NCBI GenBank assembly: GCA_035645695.1
Contig: DASQMC010000078.1
Span: 62,001 to 126,000 of the forward strand
Reading direction: 5' to 3'
Origin: JAIVJZ01 sp035645695
Lineage (GTDB): Bacteria > Acidobacteriota > Blastocatellia > Pyrinomonadales > Pyrinomonadaceae
DNA: 64,000 nt
Within the stretch, counting starts at the first letter, position 1. Every line of letters starts with the position of its first letter. This document shows positions 32,933-42,401 of this stretch, in pieces. Made by a program: the position numbers and the translations under genes. The notes beneath the pieces are model-generated. The model saw only the letters and a program-made list of their open reading frames with translations. It made no database searches and was not told where the DNA came from.

Positions 32933-34687
32933 TTACTTAACCTTCTTCCCCTGAATCTCCTGCCCATCCCGCGTGCGTACCATCGCGTGTGTAACCTGCC
33001 CCTTGTCGTCTTTGACGAAGGTAATCTCGATATTGGGGCCGACGACGAAGAAGCGATTTTCGCCCCGTGGCGTCAGTTCGATTTTCCGCTGTCCCGGCGG
33101 CGCGCCCACCAGTTTCTCCCCCTCGCGCGTGATGTCGAGCAGGCCGAGCCCCGTCACGTCGTACTGCCCCGCGTAAGCGTCGAGCGCGGCCGGGTCAACT
33201 TTCACCGCCGGGCTTTCCAGATTTTTGACGACCTCCGCGGCGGCGGTGTTCTGCGGGTTGAGTTCGACGGCCTTCCGGTAGTTTTGCAACGCGAGCGCGC
33301 GCTCGCCCGCCGCGAGGTACGCTTCGCCGAGACTGTCATAAGGATTGGCCGCCTGCGGGTGCGCTTCGACGTTGAGTTTGAAAATCTCAATCGCCTCTTT
33401 CATCTTCTTCGCGCCGAGCAGTTGATAGCCGAGCGTGTTCAATTCGTTTTCGCCGAAATTATAAGTCGCCGCCTGCGTCGCCTTCAGGTCGCGATACTGC
33501 TTGACGGCCGAAGCCACGTCGCCGCTCTCCGTGAAGGTCTTCATCAGGACTTCGGCGATGGACTGCTTCGGCATCTCGAAAGGCTGGTTGTAGAGTATGT
33601 TCGTGAGATCGCGCGTCATGCGGTCGAGGTACGCGCCCTGCGAGGTGTTGTCTAAGAGGACGATGAGATTTTTTTGATCCGGGTAACGTGTGATGATCGT
33701 GTTGAAGCCGTGGATGCCGCCCGTGTGCCCGATGGAGTTGACGCTCTCTTTCGACTGCCCCAGATTCACTTTCCTGATCCCCCAGCCGTAGGCATAGTTG
33801 TCGAGAAACGGCTTGTACATGAGTTCGCTGCTTTTGGCCGAGACGACCTTGTCCGCGTAGAGCGCCTGATCCCAGAGGTATAAATCTTCCACGGTCGAAT
33901 AGAGCGAACCGGCGGCGTAGGGGATCGACATATCGAGATAGGCCGCGTTCACGTAGCCCGTAGGGGTCTTCCGGTAGCCTGAGGCGCGTTTGCTCAGGAT
34001 CGTGTCGTGGCGGTCGTAGCCGCTGTTCTTCATGCCGAGCGGGTCGAAGATACGCTCCTTGATCACCTGCTCGTAAGGCTTGCCGTGAATTTTTTCGATG
34101 ATCGCGCCGAGCAGAAAATAGCCGGAGTTGTTGTAGCGAAACTTCGCGCCCGGCTCGAATTCGAGATCGCCGCTCGCGTACCGTTTGACGAAATCCGCGA
34201 CCGCGTAAGAATTGCGGCTCGCATCCTCCATGAACTTCGGCAGCCCCGTATAACTGGGGATGCCGGAAGTGTGCGTCAGGAGATGATGGATCGTCACTTT
34301 GTCGCCCACGTCCTTGCGGTAGTCGGGCAGATACTCGGAGAGCTTGCCGTCGAGTTTGAGCTTGCCCTGTTCGACGAGTTGGAGGATGAGCGCGGCGGTG
34401 AACTGCTTTGTAATCGAGGCGATGCGGAACTTGGTGTCCGCCTCGTTCGGCACGTTCCACTCCATGTTCGCCAGCCCCAGACCCTTTTTGTAAATGACCT
34501 TGCCGTTCTCCGCGACGAGAGCCGCGCCGTTGAACTGCCCGATCTTATTGGCGCGTGTCATGTATTCATCAATGCGCGCGGCCTTATCGGTGGCCTGCGC
34601 AAAAGCGGCGGGCTGCAAAGCCAGCGCGACTAAAACGACCAACAGCCGGGCGCGCCCCGGACGTGCGAATTCTGACACTATCTTCAT
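32933..34687 (-). CDS. Class C beta-lactamase-like serine hydrolase with TPRs
   Basis: A 584-residue exported protein with a signal peptide (LLVVLVALALQPAAFAQ). The serine-hydrolase domain has the nucleophile motif SITK (FRIASITKQFTAALIL, about residue 93), the YNN motif in FRYNNSGYFLLG, and GHTGG near residue 327 as the third catalytic motif. Residues 400-510 carry TPR-like repeats (ELNTLGYQLLGAKKMKEAIEIF; PYDSLGEAYLAAGERALALQNYRKAVELNP). The C-terminal 70 residues are a small beta domain (YDVTGLGLLDITREGEKL), as often follows this family. It may be a D-amino-acid peptidase or esterase rather than a true beta-lactamase. Confidence 0.9.
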   Translation of the reverse strand: MKIVSEFARPGRARLLVVLVALALQPAAFAQATDKAARIDEYMTRANKIGQFNGAALVAENGKVIYKKGLGLANMEWNVPNEADTKFRIASITKQFTAALILQLVEQGKLKLDGKLSEYLPDYRKDVGDKVTIHHLLTHTSGIPSYTGLPKFMEDASRNSYAVADFVKRYASGDLEFEPGAKFRYNNSGYFLLGAIIEKIHGKPYEQVIKERIFDPLGMKNSGYDRHDTILSKRASGYRKTPTGYVNAAYLDMSIPYAAGSLYSTVEDLYLWDQALYADKVVSAKSSELMYKPFLDNYAYGWGIRKVNLGQSKESVNSIGHTGGIHGFNTIITRYPDQKNLIVLLDNTSQGAYLDRMTRDLTNILYNQPFEMPKQSIAEVLMKTFTESGDVASAVKQYRDLKATQAATYNFGENELNTLGYQLLGAKKMKEAIEIFKLNVEAHPQAANPYDSLGEAYLAAGERALALQNYRKAVELNPQNTAAAEVVKNLESPAVKVDPAALDAYAGQYDVTGLGLLDITREGEKLVGAPPGQRKIELTPRGENRFFVVGPNIEITFVKDDKGQVTHAMVRTRDGQEIQGKKVK

Positions 34688-34897
34688 CCCTCATTCTCCT
34701 CAAAAATTTACGTTTCCGACGGCGACCGGCAAGCAGCCATGCTGTGACGGGCAAGCGAGCGTTCGTAGGCAATACGACGAAGCGGCGTCGAGAGTTCCGA
34801 CGCTGCTGCAATTGTGAGATGTGGCTGAAGGTTGAAGTGTGTTTCCGGGAGGAGCGTTCGCCGGCGCTGGTGCGGCTAAACTTCGGCTACCGGCTCG

Positions 34898-36043
34898 TCA
34901 GTTGACGAGCGCGCCGAGGAGCGTTTCGATTTCCGCGCCTACCGGGAGCTTCGCCGGTTGATCGTTTTGCCGCTGCTGCCACTCGCGGAACGAAACCGCG
35001 CGCAACTCGTCCCAGTCCGCGCGCGGGATACGTTGGAACGCCGCCACCACGTCCGGGTCGAATTGCCGCCCCGTGAACTCTTCCAACTCGGCGAGCGCCA
35101 CCTCGTAAGAGCGTCCCACGCGATAGACGCGGTCGCTCGTGATCGCGTCGAAGGCATCGGCGACGGCGAAGATGCGCGCGTTGAGGTCGATCTCCTTGCC
35201 ACGCAAGTTTGCCGGGTATCCCGTCCCGTCCCACTTCTCGTGATGCTGCCCGACGACGCGCGACGCGCCTTCCAGAAATTCGATGCCACGCAAAATCTGC
35301 TGCCCGTGTACGGGATGACGGCGCATGTTCACCCATTCCTCCGCGGAGAGTTGCGCGGGCTTGTGCAGGATGGCGTCGGGCACGCCGATCTTGCCGATGT
35401 CGTGCAGGAGCGCGCCGAATTCCAGCGCGCGCAGGTCTTCGCGTCCGAGTTTCAACTCGCGCCCCAGCCGCAGGCTGAAACTGACGACGCGCTCCGAATG
35501 GCCGTGCGTCTCGCGGTCGCGCGTCTCCAGGGCGGCGGCGAGAGCTTTCAAAGTCATGCGATATGATTCTTCGAGCGTAGCCAGCGTGCGGTCGAGTTCC
35601 GCCGTGCGCTCGGCCACCAGTTCTTCCAGATAATTTTCGTAACGGCGCTTCGCCTCGCGCAGTCGTTTGTGTTCCAGCGCGCGGCTGACGGCGGCTTCGA
35701 CGTGGCGCAGGTCGAAAGGCTTCGTCACGTAGTCGAACGCCCCGGCGCGCAGAGCCTCAATCGCGCTCTCAACCGTCTGCGCCCCGCTCACCATGATGAC
35801 GACCGCCTCGGGCACGATGCGGCGCACGTGCGGGATCATCTCAAGGCCGCTCATCCCCTCCATGTTGATGTCGCTGACGACAACATCGAAACGCACCGTG
35901 CCGAGACGCTCCAGCGCCTCCTCCGCCGAAGCGACCGGATGGCAATCGTAATCGTCGCTCAGCAGTTCGTAGAGGACGTTGCGAATCTCCTGCTCGTCTT
36001 CCGCGATCAAGATACAGGCGCGCTCGTCGCTCGCTGGAAACAT
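34898..36043 (-). CDS. Response regulator with HD-GYP phosphodiesterase 1
   Basis: A 381-residue two-domain regulator. The receiver domain (residues 8-125) begins ACILIAEDEQEIRNVLYELL; phospho-acceptor Asp is in VVVSDINMEGMSGLEMI. A short coiled coil (RRYENYLEELVAERTAELDRTL) leads to the HD-GYP domain, with GHSERVVSFSLRLGREL, metal-binding LLHDIGKIGVPD, HPVHGQQIL, and QHHEKWDGTGYP. This predicts hydrolysis of cyclic di-GMP. ATG 36043 is preceded by GGAAG at seven bases; an upstream in-frame start lacks a site. A second, closely similar gene is at 45054-46286. Confidence 0.94.
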   Translation of the reverse strand: MFPASDERACILIAEDEQEIRNVLYELLSDDYDCHPVASAEEALERLGTVRFDVVVSDINMEGMSGLEMIPHVRRIVPEAVVIMVSGAQTVESAIEALRAGAFDYVTKPFDLRHVEAAVSRALEHKRLREAKRRYENYLEELVAERTAELDRTLATLEESYRMTLKALAAALETRDRETHGHSERVVSFSLRLGRELKLGREDLRALEFGALLHDIGKIGVPDAILHKPAQLSAEEWVNMRRHPVHGQQILRGIEFLEGASRVVGQHHEKWDGTGYPANLRGKEIDLNARIFAVADAFDAITSDRVYRVGRSYEVALAELEEFTGRQFDPDVVAAFQRIPRADWDELRAVSFREWQQRQNDQPAKLPVGAEIETLLGALVN

Positions 36044-36150
36044 AGAGACACTTCCGCCTTCGTCCGAAAGATTCTTAAATGTTGAGGTTGGGGTTCGGGC
36101 GGCGCACGAGCAGTTCCCTTCAGCACGCGCATCTCCCGCAGGGCACATTC

Positions 36151-36180
36151 ATCTTACAGAATTCGCCCGCCCGCGCACAA
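36151..36180 (-). promoter_or_regulatory. Promoter for HD-GYP regulator 1
   Basis: Minus strand TTGTGC (36180-36175), 18 bases, TAAGAT (36156-36151). The leader would be about 100 bases. It is back to back with the tRNA promoter. Confidence 0.45.
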
Positions 36181-36249
36181 CTAATATTTCCCCCGCCTGC
36201 GCCGAACGAACGGCCGCGCCGGAAATTTAAACGCGCCCCGCAACCGCGG

Positions 36250-36279
36250 TTGACGCCGCCGCGCGCAACCCTCTATCAT
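36250..36279 (+). promoter_or_regulatory. tRNA-Leu promoter
   Basis: TTGACG (36250-36255), 18-base spacer, TATCAT (36274-36279), placed 17 bases before the mature tRNA 5' end. Confidence 0.7.
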
Positions 36280-36296
36280 GCAAACTCTTCACTCGC

Positions 36297-36380
36297 GCCG
36301 GAGTGGCGAAATCGGTATACGCACTAGACTCAAAATCTAGCGAGGGCAACCTCATGTCGGTTCGAGTCCGACCTCCGGCA
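36297..36380 (+). tRNA. tRNA-Leu (anticodon CAA)
   Basis: An 84-base class II tRNA. The acceptor stem GCCGGAG (36297-36303) pairs with CTCCGGC (36373-36379), with A as discriminator base. Anticodon stem CTAGA/TCTAG closes loop CTCAAAA, giving anticodon CAA, which reads UUG. A long variable arm and the T-arm GGTTCGAGTCC follow, as expected for leucine. The 3' CCA is not encoded. An AT-richer segment with an orphan DnaB-like gene follows directly, and leucine tRNA genes are common integration sites. Confidence 0.95.
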
Positions 36381-36416
36381 TACACTTTCCTTAAGCAAAC
36401 TCTGATTATCTTAAAA

Positions 36417-37057
36417 GTTCGATATTTCCCGCCCTAGAGGTATTTTTACGGTCACATACGGTCACATAAGGAGTAATCATGGCTGACCCAAAGGAAGACT
36501 TATATTCGCAAAATGATGAAAAGCAATTTACCAGAGAGACTTTGCATGGGGAAAGGGCGATTATCGGTGCGGTTATCCGGGATAATGATTTAATGAAATA
36601 CGCGGCCGAACACTTATCACCCGCGAGCTTTAACATCTCCGAGCATCACCATATTTTTGCGGCGATGAGTGAGCTTTATAAACGACAGGTCGCGATCTCC
36701 AAACAGAACATAGTGAGTGAATTGCGCTCGCGCGATAATCTGGACGCCTCAGGCGGTGAAGAATACGTTGCCTCGCTTGACGAGGATGTGCCTTTTAGAC
36801 TGACCGCAGAACAAGATGATTATGTTGATAGATTTATTTTAGTCGCAATTGGTAAGGCCACAAGCGCCACAGCGCTAAACGGCGATTTCAGCGCTAAAGA
36901 TGTAATCAACATGTATTTCGAGAAAACGCAAAAACTCAGGGAGTTGAGAGGATGGAAGGCGAGTCCGCTTTTAGATAGGGCGGATGCTCTCGTGGAAGAT
37001 ACAAACGCACTGCTGGAAGAAGACGAAGGCTTCACAAATTAGAGCGTTCGATATTTC
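36417..37057. repeat. 12-bp direct repeats flanking the DnaB-N gene
   Basis: GTTCGATATTTC occurs at 36417-36428 and again at 37046-37057, on each side of the orphan DnaB-like gene. It could be a trace of insertion, or chance. Confidence 0.4.
36479..37042 (+). CDS. Orphan DnaB N-terminal-domain protein
   Basis: A 187-residue protein that matches only the helical N-terminal domain of the replicative helicase DnaB (GERAIIGAVIRDNDLMKYAAEHLSPASFNISEHHHIFAAMSELY; NIVSELRSRDNLDASGGEEYVASL), then a linker. There is no RecA-like ATPase core. In DnaB this domain makes ring contacts and binds primase or loader. AAGGAG lies seven bases before ATG 36479. Codon use is AT-richer (TTA, ATA, AAA, GAT) than any neighbour, and it sits next to a tRNA gene, suggesting horizontal arrival. 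It could be a decoy or regulator of DnaB, or a decayed helicase gene. Confidence 0.8.
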   Translation: MADPKEDLYSQNDEKQFTRETLHGERAIIGAVIRDNDLMKYAAEHLSPASFNISEHHHIFAAMSELYKRQVAISKQNIVSELRSRDNLDASGGEEYVASLDEDVPFRLTAEQDDYVDRFILVAIGKATSATALNGDFSAKDVINMYFEKTQKLRELRGWKASPLLDRADALVEDTNALLEEDEGFTN

Positions 37058-37153
37058 TTCAATATCTCTTTGTTCGACCTTCTTGGATTAAAACCTAAAG
37101 CATAAGTGTCTCGCCTACGTTCGTCTAAACAAGGGCGCGGGTTTTCGCGTCTC

Positions 37154-37183
37154 TTGCATTGAGCGCGGGAGAGCGGCTATCTT
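37154..37183 (+). promoter_or_regulatory. Promoter upstream of treS
   Basis: TTGCAT (37154-37159), 18 bases, TATCTT (37178-37183), about 64 bases before the treS start. Confidence 0.45.
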
Positions 37184-37246
37184 TCTCGTTACAGCACAAA
37201 TCCGGTCGTTAAAATTTGGGTTCGCTGGAGGAAGGCGGGCGAAGAG

Positions 37247-38935
<1,689 letters not shown>

Positions 38936-38964
38936 AGTAAACCAGCACGAACAAGGGGCAAACT

Positions 38965-41211
38965 ATGTCAGCGAATGAAAACACGGATGGTCGTCTCGTC
39001 GTCGTCTCGAATCGTCTGCCGTTCACTTTGAAGCGCTCGGGCGACTCGGCGTGGCGCACGGACAGGAGCACGGGCGGGCTGGCGACGGCGATGGGGCCGA
39101 TACTCAAGCGCACGGGCGGCATCTGGATCGGCTGGTCGGGCGACTCTTCCGACCCGTCGGACGAGCGGCGGCAGAAGACCCTCGCGCGCTGGGCCGAGCG
39201 CGAGGGCTACTTCGCCGTGGACATCCCGTCCGAGGTTGCTGAGGGCTTCTATGAAGGCTACTCGAACCAGACGCTCTGGCCGCTTTTTCATCAGTTCCCC
39301 TCGCTCCTCAACTTCAAGCCCGAACACTGGCAGGCTTACAAGGAAGCCAACATGCGCTTCCGCGACGTGGTGCTCGAACACCTGCGCCCCGGCGACATCG
39401 TCTGGGTACACGACTACCAGTTGCTGCTGCTGCCCGAACTTCTGCGCGAGGCCGTGCCCGATGCGCGCATAGGCTTCTTCCTGCACATCCCCTTTCCCTC
39501 TTCCCCGATCTTTCGCCTGCTGCCGCGCCGCGAGGAACTCTTGCAGGGCTTGCTCGGCGCGGACTATATCGCCTTCCACACCTATAGCTACCTGCAACAC
39601 TTCCGCGCTTCCGTCTTGCGCATCCTCGGCCTCGACAGTCGCATGGACAGGCTGGAGGTCGGCGGCCGCTCCGTGCGTCTCGACGCGTTGCCCATCGGCA
39701 TCGCGCCGCGCGAGTTCACGGAACCGCTGGAGCGCGACGCGGAGACGATCAAACGACGCGACGAACTGCGCGCGCGCTTCGACGGGCGGCGCGTCCTGCT
39801 CGGCGTCGACCGGCTCGACTACACGAAGGGCATCCCCGAACGGTTTCGCACCTTCCGCCGCCTGCTCAGGCAGTCGCCGGAGCTTCGCGGCCAGGTTGTT
39901 CTCATACAGGTGGCCGTCCCTTCGCGCGAAGTGATCCCGATGTACAAGGAATTGCGGCAGGAGGTGGACGAACTCGTCGGCAAGATCAACGGCGAATTTT
40001 CGACGCCCGACTGGACGCCCATCACCTACATCCGGCGCGGCATCCCGCCGACCGAACTCGCCGCGCTCTATTCGGTCGCAGACCTCGCGTGGGTCACCCC
40101 TCTGCGCGACGGGCTGAACCTCGTCGCCAAAGAGTACGTCGCGTGCCAGCAGGACGGCGCGGGCGTGCTCGTCTTGAGCGAGTTCGCGGGCGCGGCCTCC
40201 GAGATGGGTGAGGCGTTTCTCGTCAACCCTTACGATGAGGAGCGCACGGCCGAGGTCATCGAACGCGCGCTCGAACTTCCCGCAGACCAGAGGCGCGAGC
40301 GCATGACGGCTCTGCACAAACGCGTGGTGCGCAACAACGTCTTCGCATGGGGCGACCGCTTCCTCACGAACCTGCGCGAGGCGGCGAGCGAGCGCGCGGG
40401 TAATTTTTCGGAGAAGCCGCAGGCATTGCCCGTCGAGACGGCGGTCGCGGCCTTTCAGGGGGCAGCGGCGCGTCGCCTCCTGCTCGACTACGACGGGACG
40501 CTCGTGCCTTACAGTAACCGCCCGCAGGACGCCGTGCCGCCCGCCGAACTCGTCGCGCTCCTCGCCGCGCTCTCTCGCGATCCGGCGACGGCCGTCGCGG
40601 TCGTCTCCGGCCGCTCGCGCCGCGATCTCGAAAGTTGGTTCGGCGAAATCAAAGGCTTATGGCTCGCGGCCGAACACGGCGCGATCATGCGCTCGCCCGA
40701 GACGATGCAGTGGGAGATGTATCGCCCCAACTACACGAGCGACTGGAAAGAGCGGGTTTCCCCCGTCCTCGAACACTTCATGGATCGCACGCCCGGCAGC
40801 CTCATCGAGGAGAAAGAGTTTTCCCTCGTCTGGCACTACCGTATGGCCGACCCGGAGTTCGGCGAATGGCTCGCCAACGAACTCGTCTCGAACCTCGAAC
40901 AGATGCTCGCCGACACGGAGTTGCGCGCTTACCGCGGCCAGAAGATTGTGGAAGTGAAACCCGGCTGGGCGAACAAGGGCGAGGTGCTCGCGCGACTTTC
41001 CGAATCAGCCCCCCGCGCCGAATTTTGTCTCGCAGCCGGCGACGACCGTACCGACGAAGACCTCTTCGCGCGCCTTCCCGAAGACGCCTGGACGATCCAC
41101 GTCGGCGACCGCCGCACGCGCGCGAAATACTGCCTCTCCGACTCGCACGAATTGCGTCGCCTGCTCGCGCGCTTCGCCGCCGGTCGCACCGAGGGCCACG
41201 CCGCCGGGTGA
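38965..41211 (+). CDS. Fused trehalose-6-phosphate synthase/phosphatase
   Basis: A 748-residue bifunctional enzyme. Residues 1-470 are GT20 trehalose-phosphate synthase (OtsA): VVVSNRLPFTL, GYSNQTLWPLFHQF, VWVHDYQLLLLPELLR, FFLHIPFPSSPIFR, GVDRLDYTKGIPERF, and LRDGLNLVAKEYVACQ. Residues 500-740 are a HAD phosphatase (OtsB): LLLDYDGTLVPYS (nucleophile DxDGT, about residue 503), SGRSRRDLESWF, KPGWANKGEVL, and AAGDDRTDEDLF. Fusion lets the toxic phosphate intermediate be removed at once. Trehalose protects against desiccation and osmotic stress, in keeping with the stressosome nearby. Confidence 0.95.
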   Translation: MSANENTDGRLVVVSNRLPFTLKRSGDSAWRTDRSTGGLATAMGPILKRTGGIWIGWSGDSSDPSDERRQKTLARWAEREGYFAVDIPSEVAEGFYEGYSNQTLWPLFHQFPSLLNFKPEHWQAYKEANMRFRDVVLEHLRPGDIVWVHDYQLLLLPELLREAVPDARIGFFLHIPFPSSPIFRLLPRREELLQGLLGADYIAFHTYSYLQHFRASVLRILGLDSRMDRLEVGGRSVRLDALPIGIAPREFTEPLERDAETIKRRDELRARFDGRRVLLGVDRLDYTKGIPERFRTFRRLLRQSPELRGQVVLIQVAVPSREVIPMYKELRQEVDELVGKINGEFSTPDWTPITYIRRGIPPTELAALYSVADLAWVTPLRDGLNLVAKEYVACQQDGAGVLVLSEFAGAASEMGEAFLVNPYDEERTAEVIERALELPADQRRERMTALHKRVVRNNVFAWGDRFLTNLREAASERAGNFSEKPQALPVETAVAAFQGAAARRLLLDYDGTLVPYSNRPQDAVPPAELVALLAALSRDPATAVAVVSGRSRRDLESWFGEIKGLWLAAEHGAIMRSPETMQWEMYRPNYTSDWKERVSPVLEHFMDRTPGSLIEEKEFSLVWHYRMADPEFGEWLANELVSNLEQMLADTELRAYRGQKIVEVKPGWANKGEVLARLSESAPRAEFCLAAGDDRTDEDLFARLPEDAWTIHVGDRRTRAKYCLSDSHELRRLLARFAAGRTEGHAAG

Positions 41212-41261
41212 AAAGTCGGCCGCCCGCAGGTTCTTTAGTTCATTAAATCGAAGTTCGCCGC

Positions 41262-42401
41262 TTAGTCGATCAACTCGTCCACGTCGCGGATCGGGTAAGG
41301 CGTCGTGAGGTGCCTGAGCGCGGCGGTTTCGCGGATGCTCTGTGTGTAGTAGTCGCTTTCGTTGCGCGCGTCGAAGCGCGCGGCCAGGGCTTCGCACTCC
41401 GACAGAAACCATGCGCCGAGGCGCGCCACGCTGTACGTCCCGCTCTCTTCGTACAGGGGAAGCGCGCGCGGCAGGCGTTGCAGCTTCAAAGTCGCGCGCC
41501 CGCGCTCGCCCAACTGTTCGAGCAGGAACCAGGAAGCGAGGTAATAGTCGAACTTCGTGGCGGCGTCGGCGAGCGCGTAGGCGTCCGCGAGGTGCTTCCC
41601 GAAGATTCTGACGGCGCGGTCGAAGTTTCCGGTCACGACGAGAAATTCGAGATGCTCGGCCGCGCTGGAGAGAGACGCTTTGGCGGCGAGCGAGACGAGA
41701 CGATAACCCTCAAGATGCAGGCTCACGGCTTCGTCCATGCGGCCGAGACGCACGAGCGGCAGCAGCAGGTTGGCGAACGTGTTCTTCGGGATCGAAGAAC
41801 AACTCATGCGCCTCTCGATGATCGGAGCGGCCAGTTCGACCGCCCGCGCGTCGTCGCCCGCGCGCAGGGCGAAGCTGACCTCGTCGTTGAGTTCGCACGT
41901 CCGGCAATCGCTCATCTCGTCGCGCGGCGTCTCATGGCCTTTGTGGAAATAGCGCGCGGCTTCGGCCTTGTCCCAGAATTTGTAGAGGCGGTTGCGCATG
42001 AGATAGTTCGGGCGCAGGGAATAGCCCGCGCGCGTGTAGCGAGCGGCCATGTCGTCGAGCATCCCCAGAATTTGCGCCTTGCTGATCTGCGGGAAGCTCG
42101 CGATGCTGTCCAGAATCCACTTGTACTGCCAGAGCACGGTCAACTCGACGATCTCACTCTGCTCTCCCCGGTCGTAATGCGCGAGCATCCACGAGAAGGC
42201 GACGAGCGCCTTCTCAGGCGCGCCGCCGAAGGTGGCCGCATGGATGAGATTATCGCGCGCGTCGAAGGAGAGCTTGAACTCGCCGCAGATGTCGGCGATG
42301 CGCACGGCCTCTTCCAGCACCGCGATCTTCGCGTCGCCTTCACCCATGCGGTAAGCCTGCAAGATGAGTTCCCAGACCTGTTCCCCTGTCGCGGCCGTCA
42401 T
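41262..42401 (-). CDS. Helical-repeat protein coupled to Hsp90-like protein
   Basis: A 379-residue mostly helical protein. ATG 42401 overlaps the stop of the Hsp90-family gene (ATGA junction), so it is translationally coupled. The pattern of paired amphipathic helices (VWELILQAYRMGEGDAKIAVLEEAVRIADI; EFKLSFDARDNLIHAATFG; MSCSSIPKNTFANLLLPLVRLGRMDEAVSLH; AAEHLEFLVVTGNFDRAVRIF) suggests degenerate TPR repeats. CRTCELND contains two close cysteines. No enzyme motif was recognised. Because eukaryotic Hsp90 uses TPR co-chaperones, a co-chaperone or client-adaptor role is an attractive but unproven guess. Confidence 0.75.
   Translation of the reverse strand: MTAATGEQVWELILQAYRMGEGDAKIAVLEEAVRIADICGEFKLSFDARDNLIHAATFGGAPEKALVAFSWMLAHYDRGEQSEIVELTVLWQYKWILDSIASFPQISKAQILGMLDDMAARYTRAGYSLRPNYLMRNRLYKFWDKAEAARYFHKGHETPRDEMSDCRTCELNDEVSFALRAGDDARAVELAAPIIERRMSCSSIPKNTFANLLLPLVRLGRMDEAVSLHLEGYRLVSLAAKASLSSAAEHLEFLVVTGNFDRAVRIFGKHLADAYALADAATKFDYYLASWFLLEQLGERGRATLKLQRLPRALPLYEESGTYSVARLGAWFLSECEALAARFDARNESDYYTQSIRETAALRHLTTPYPIRDVDELID

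Noticed and set aside
36297..37246. Intact integrated element at tRNA-Leu
   Set aside because: No integrase is present and no copy of the tRNA 3' end was found downstream. Only an orphan DnaB-N gene and a 12-bp repeat were seen.
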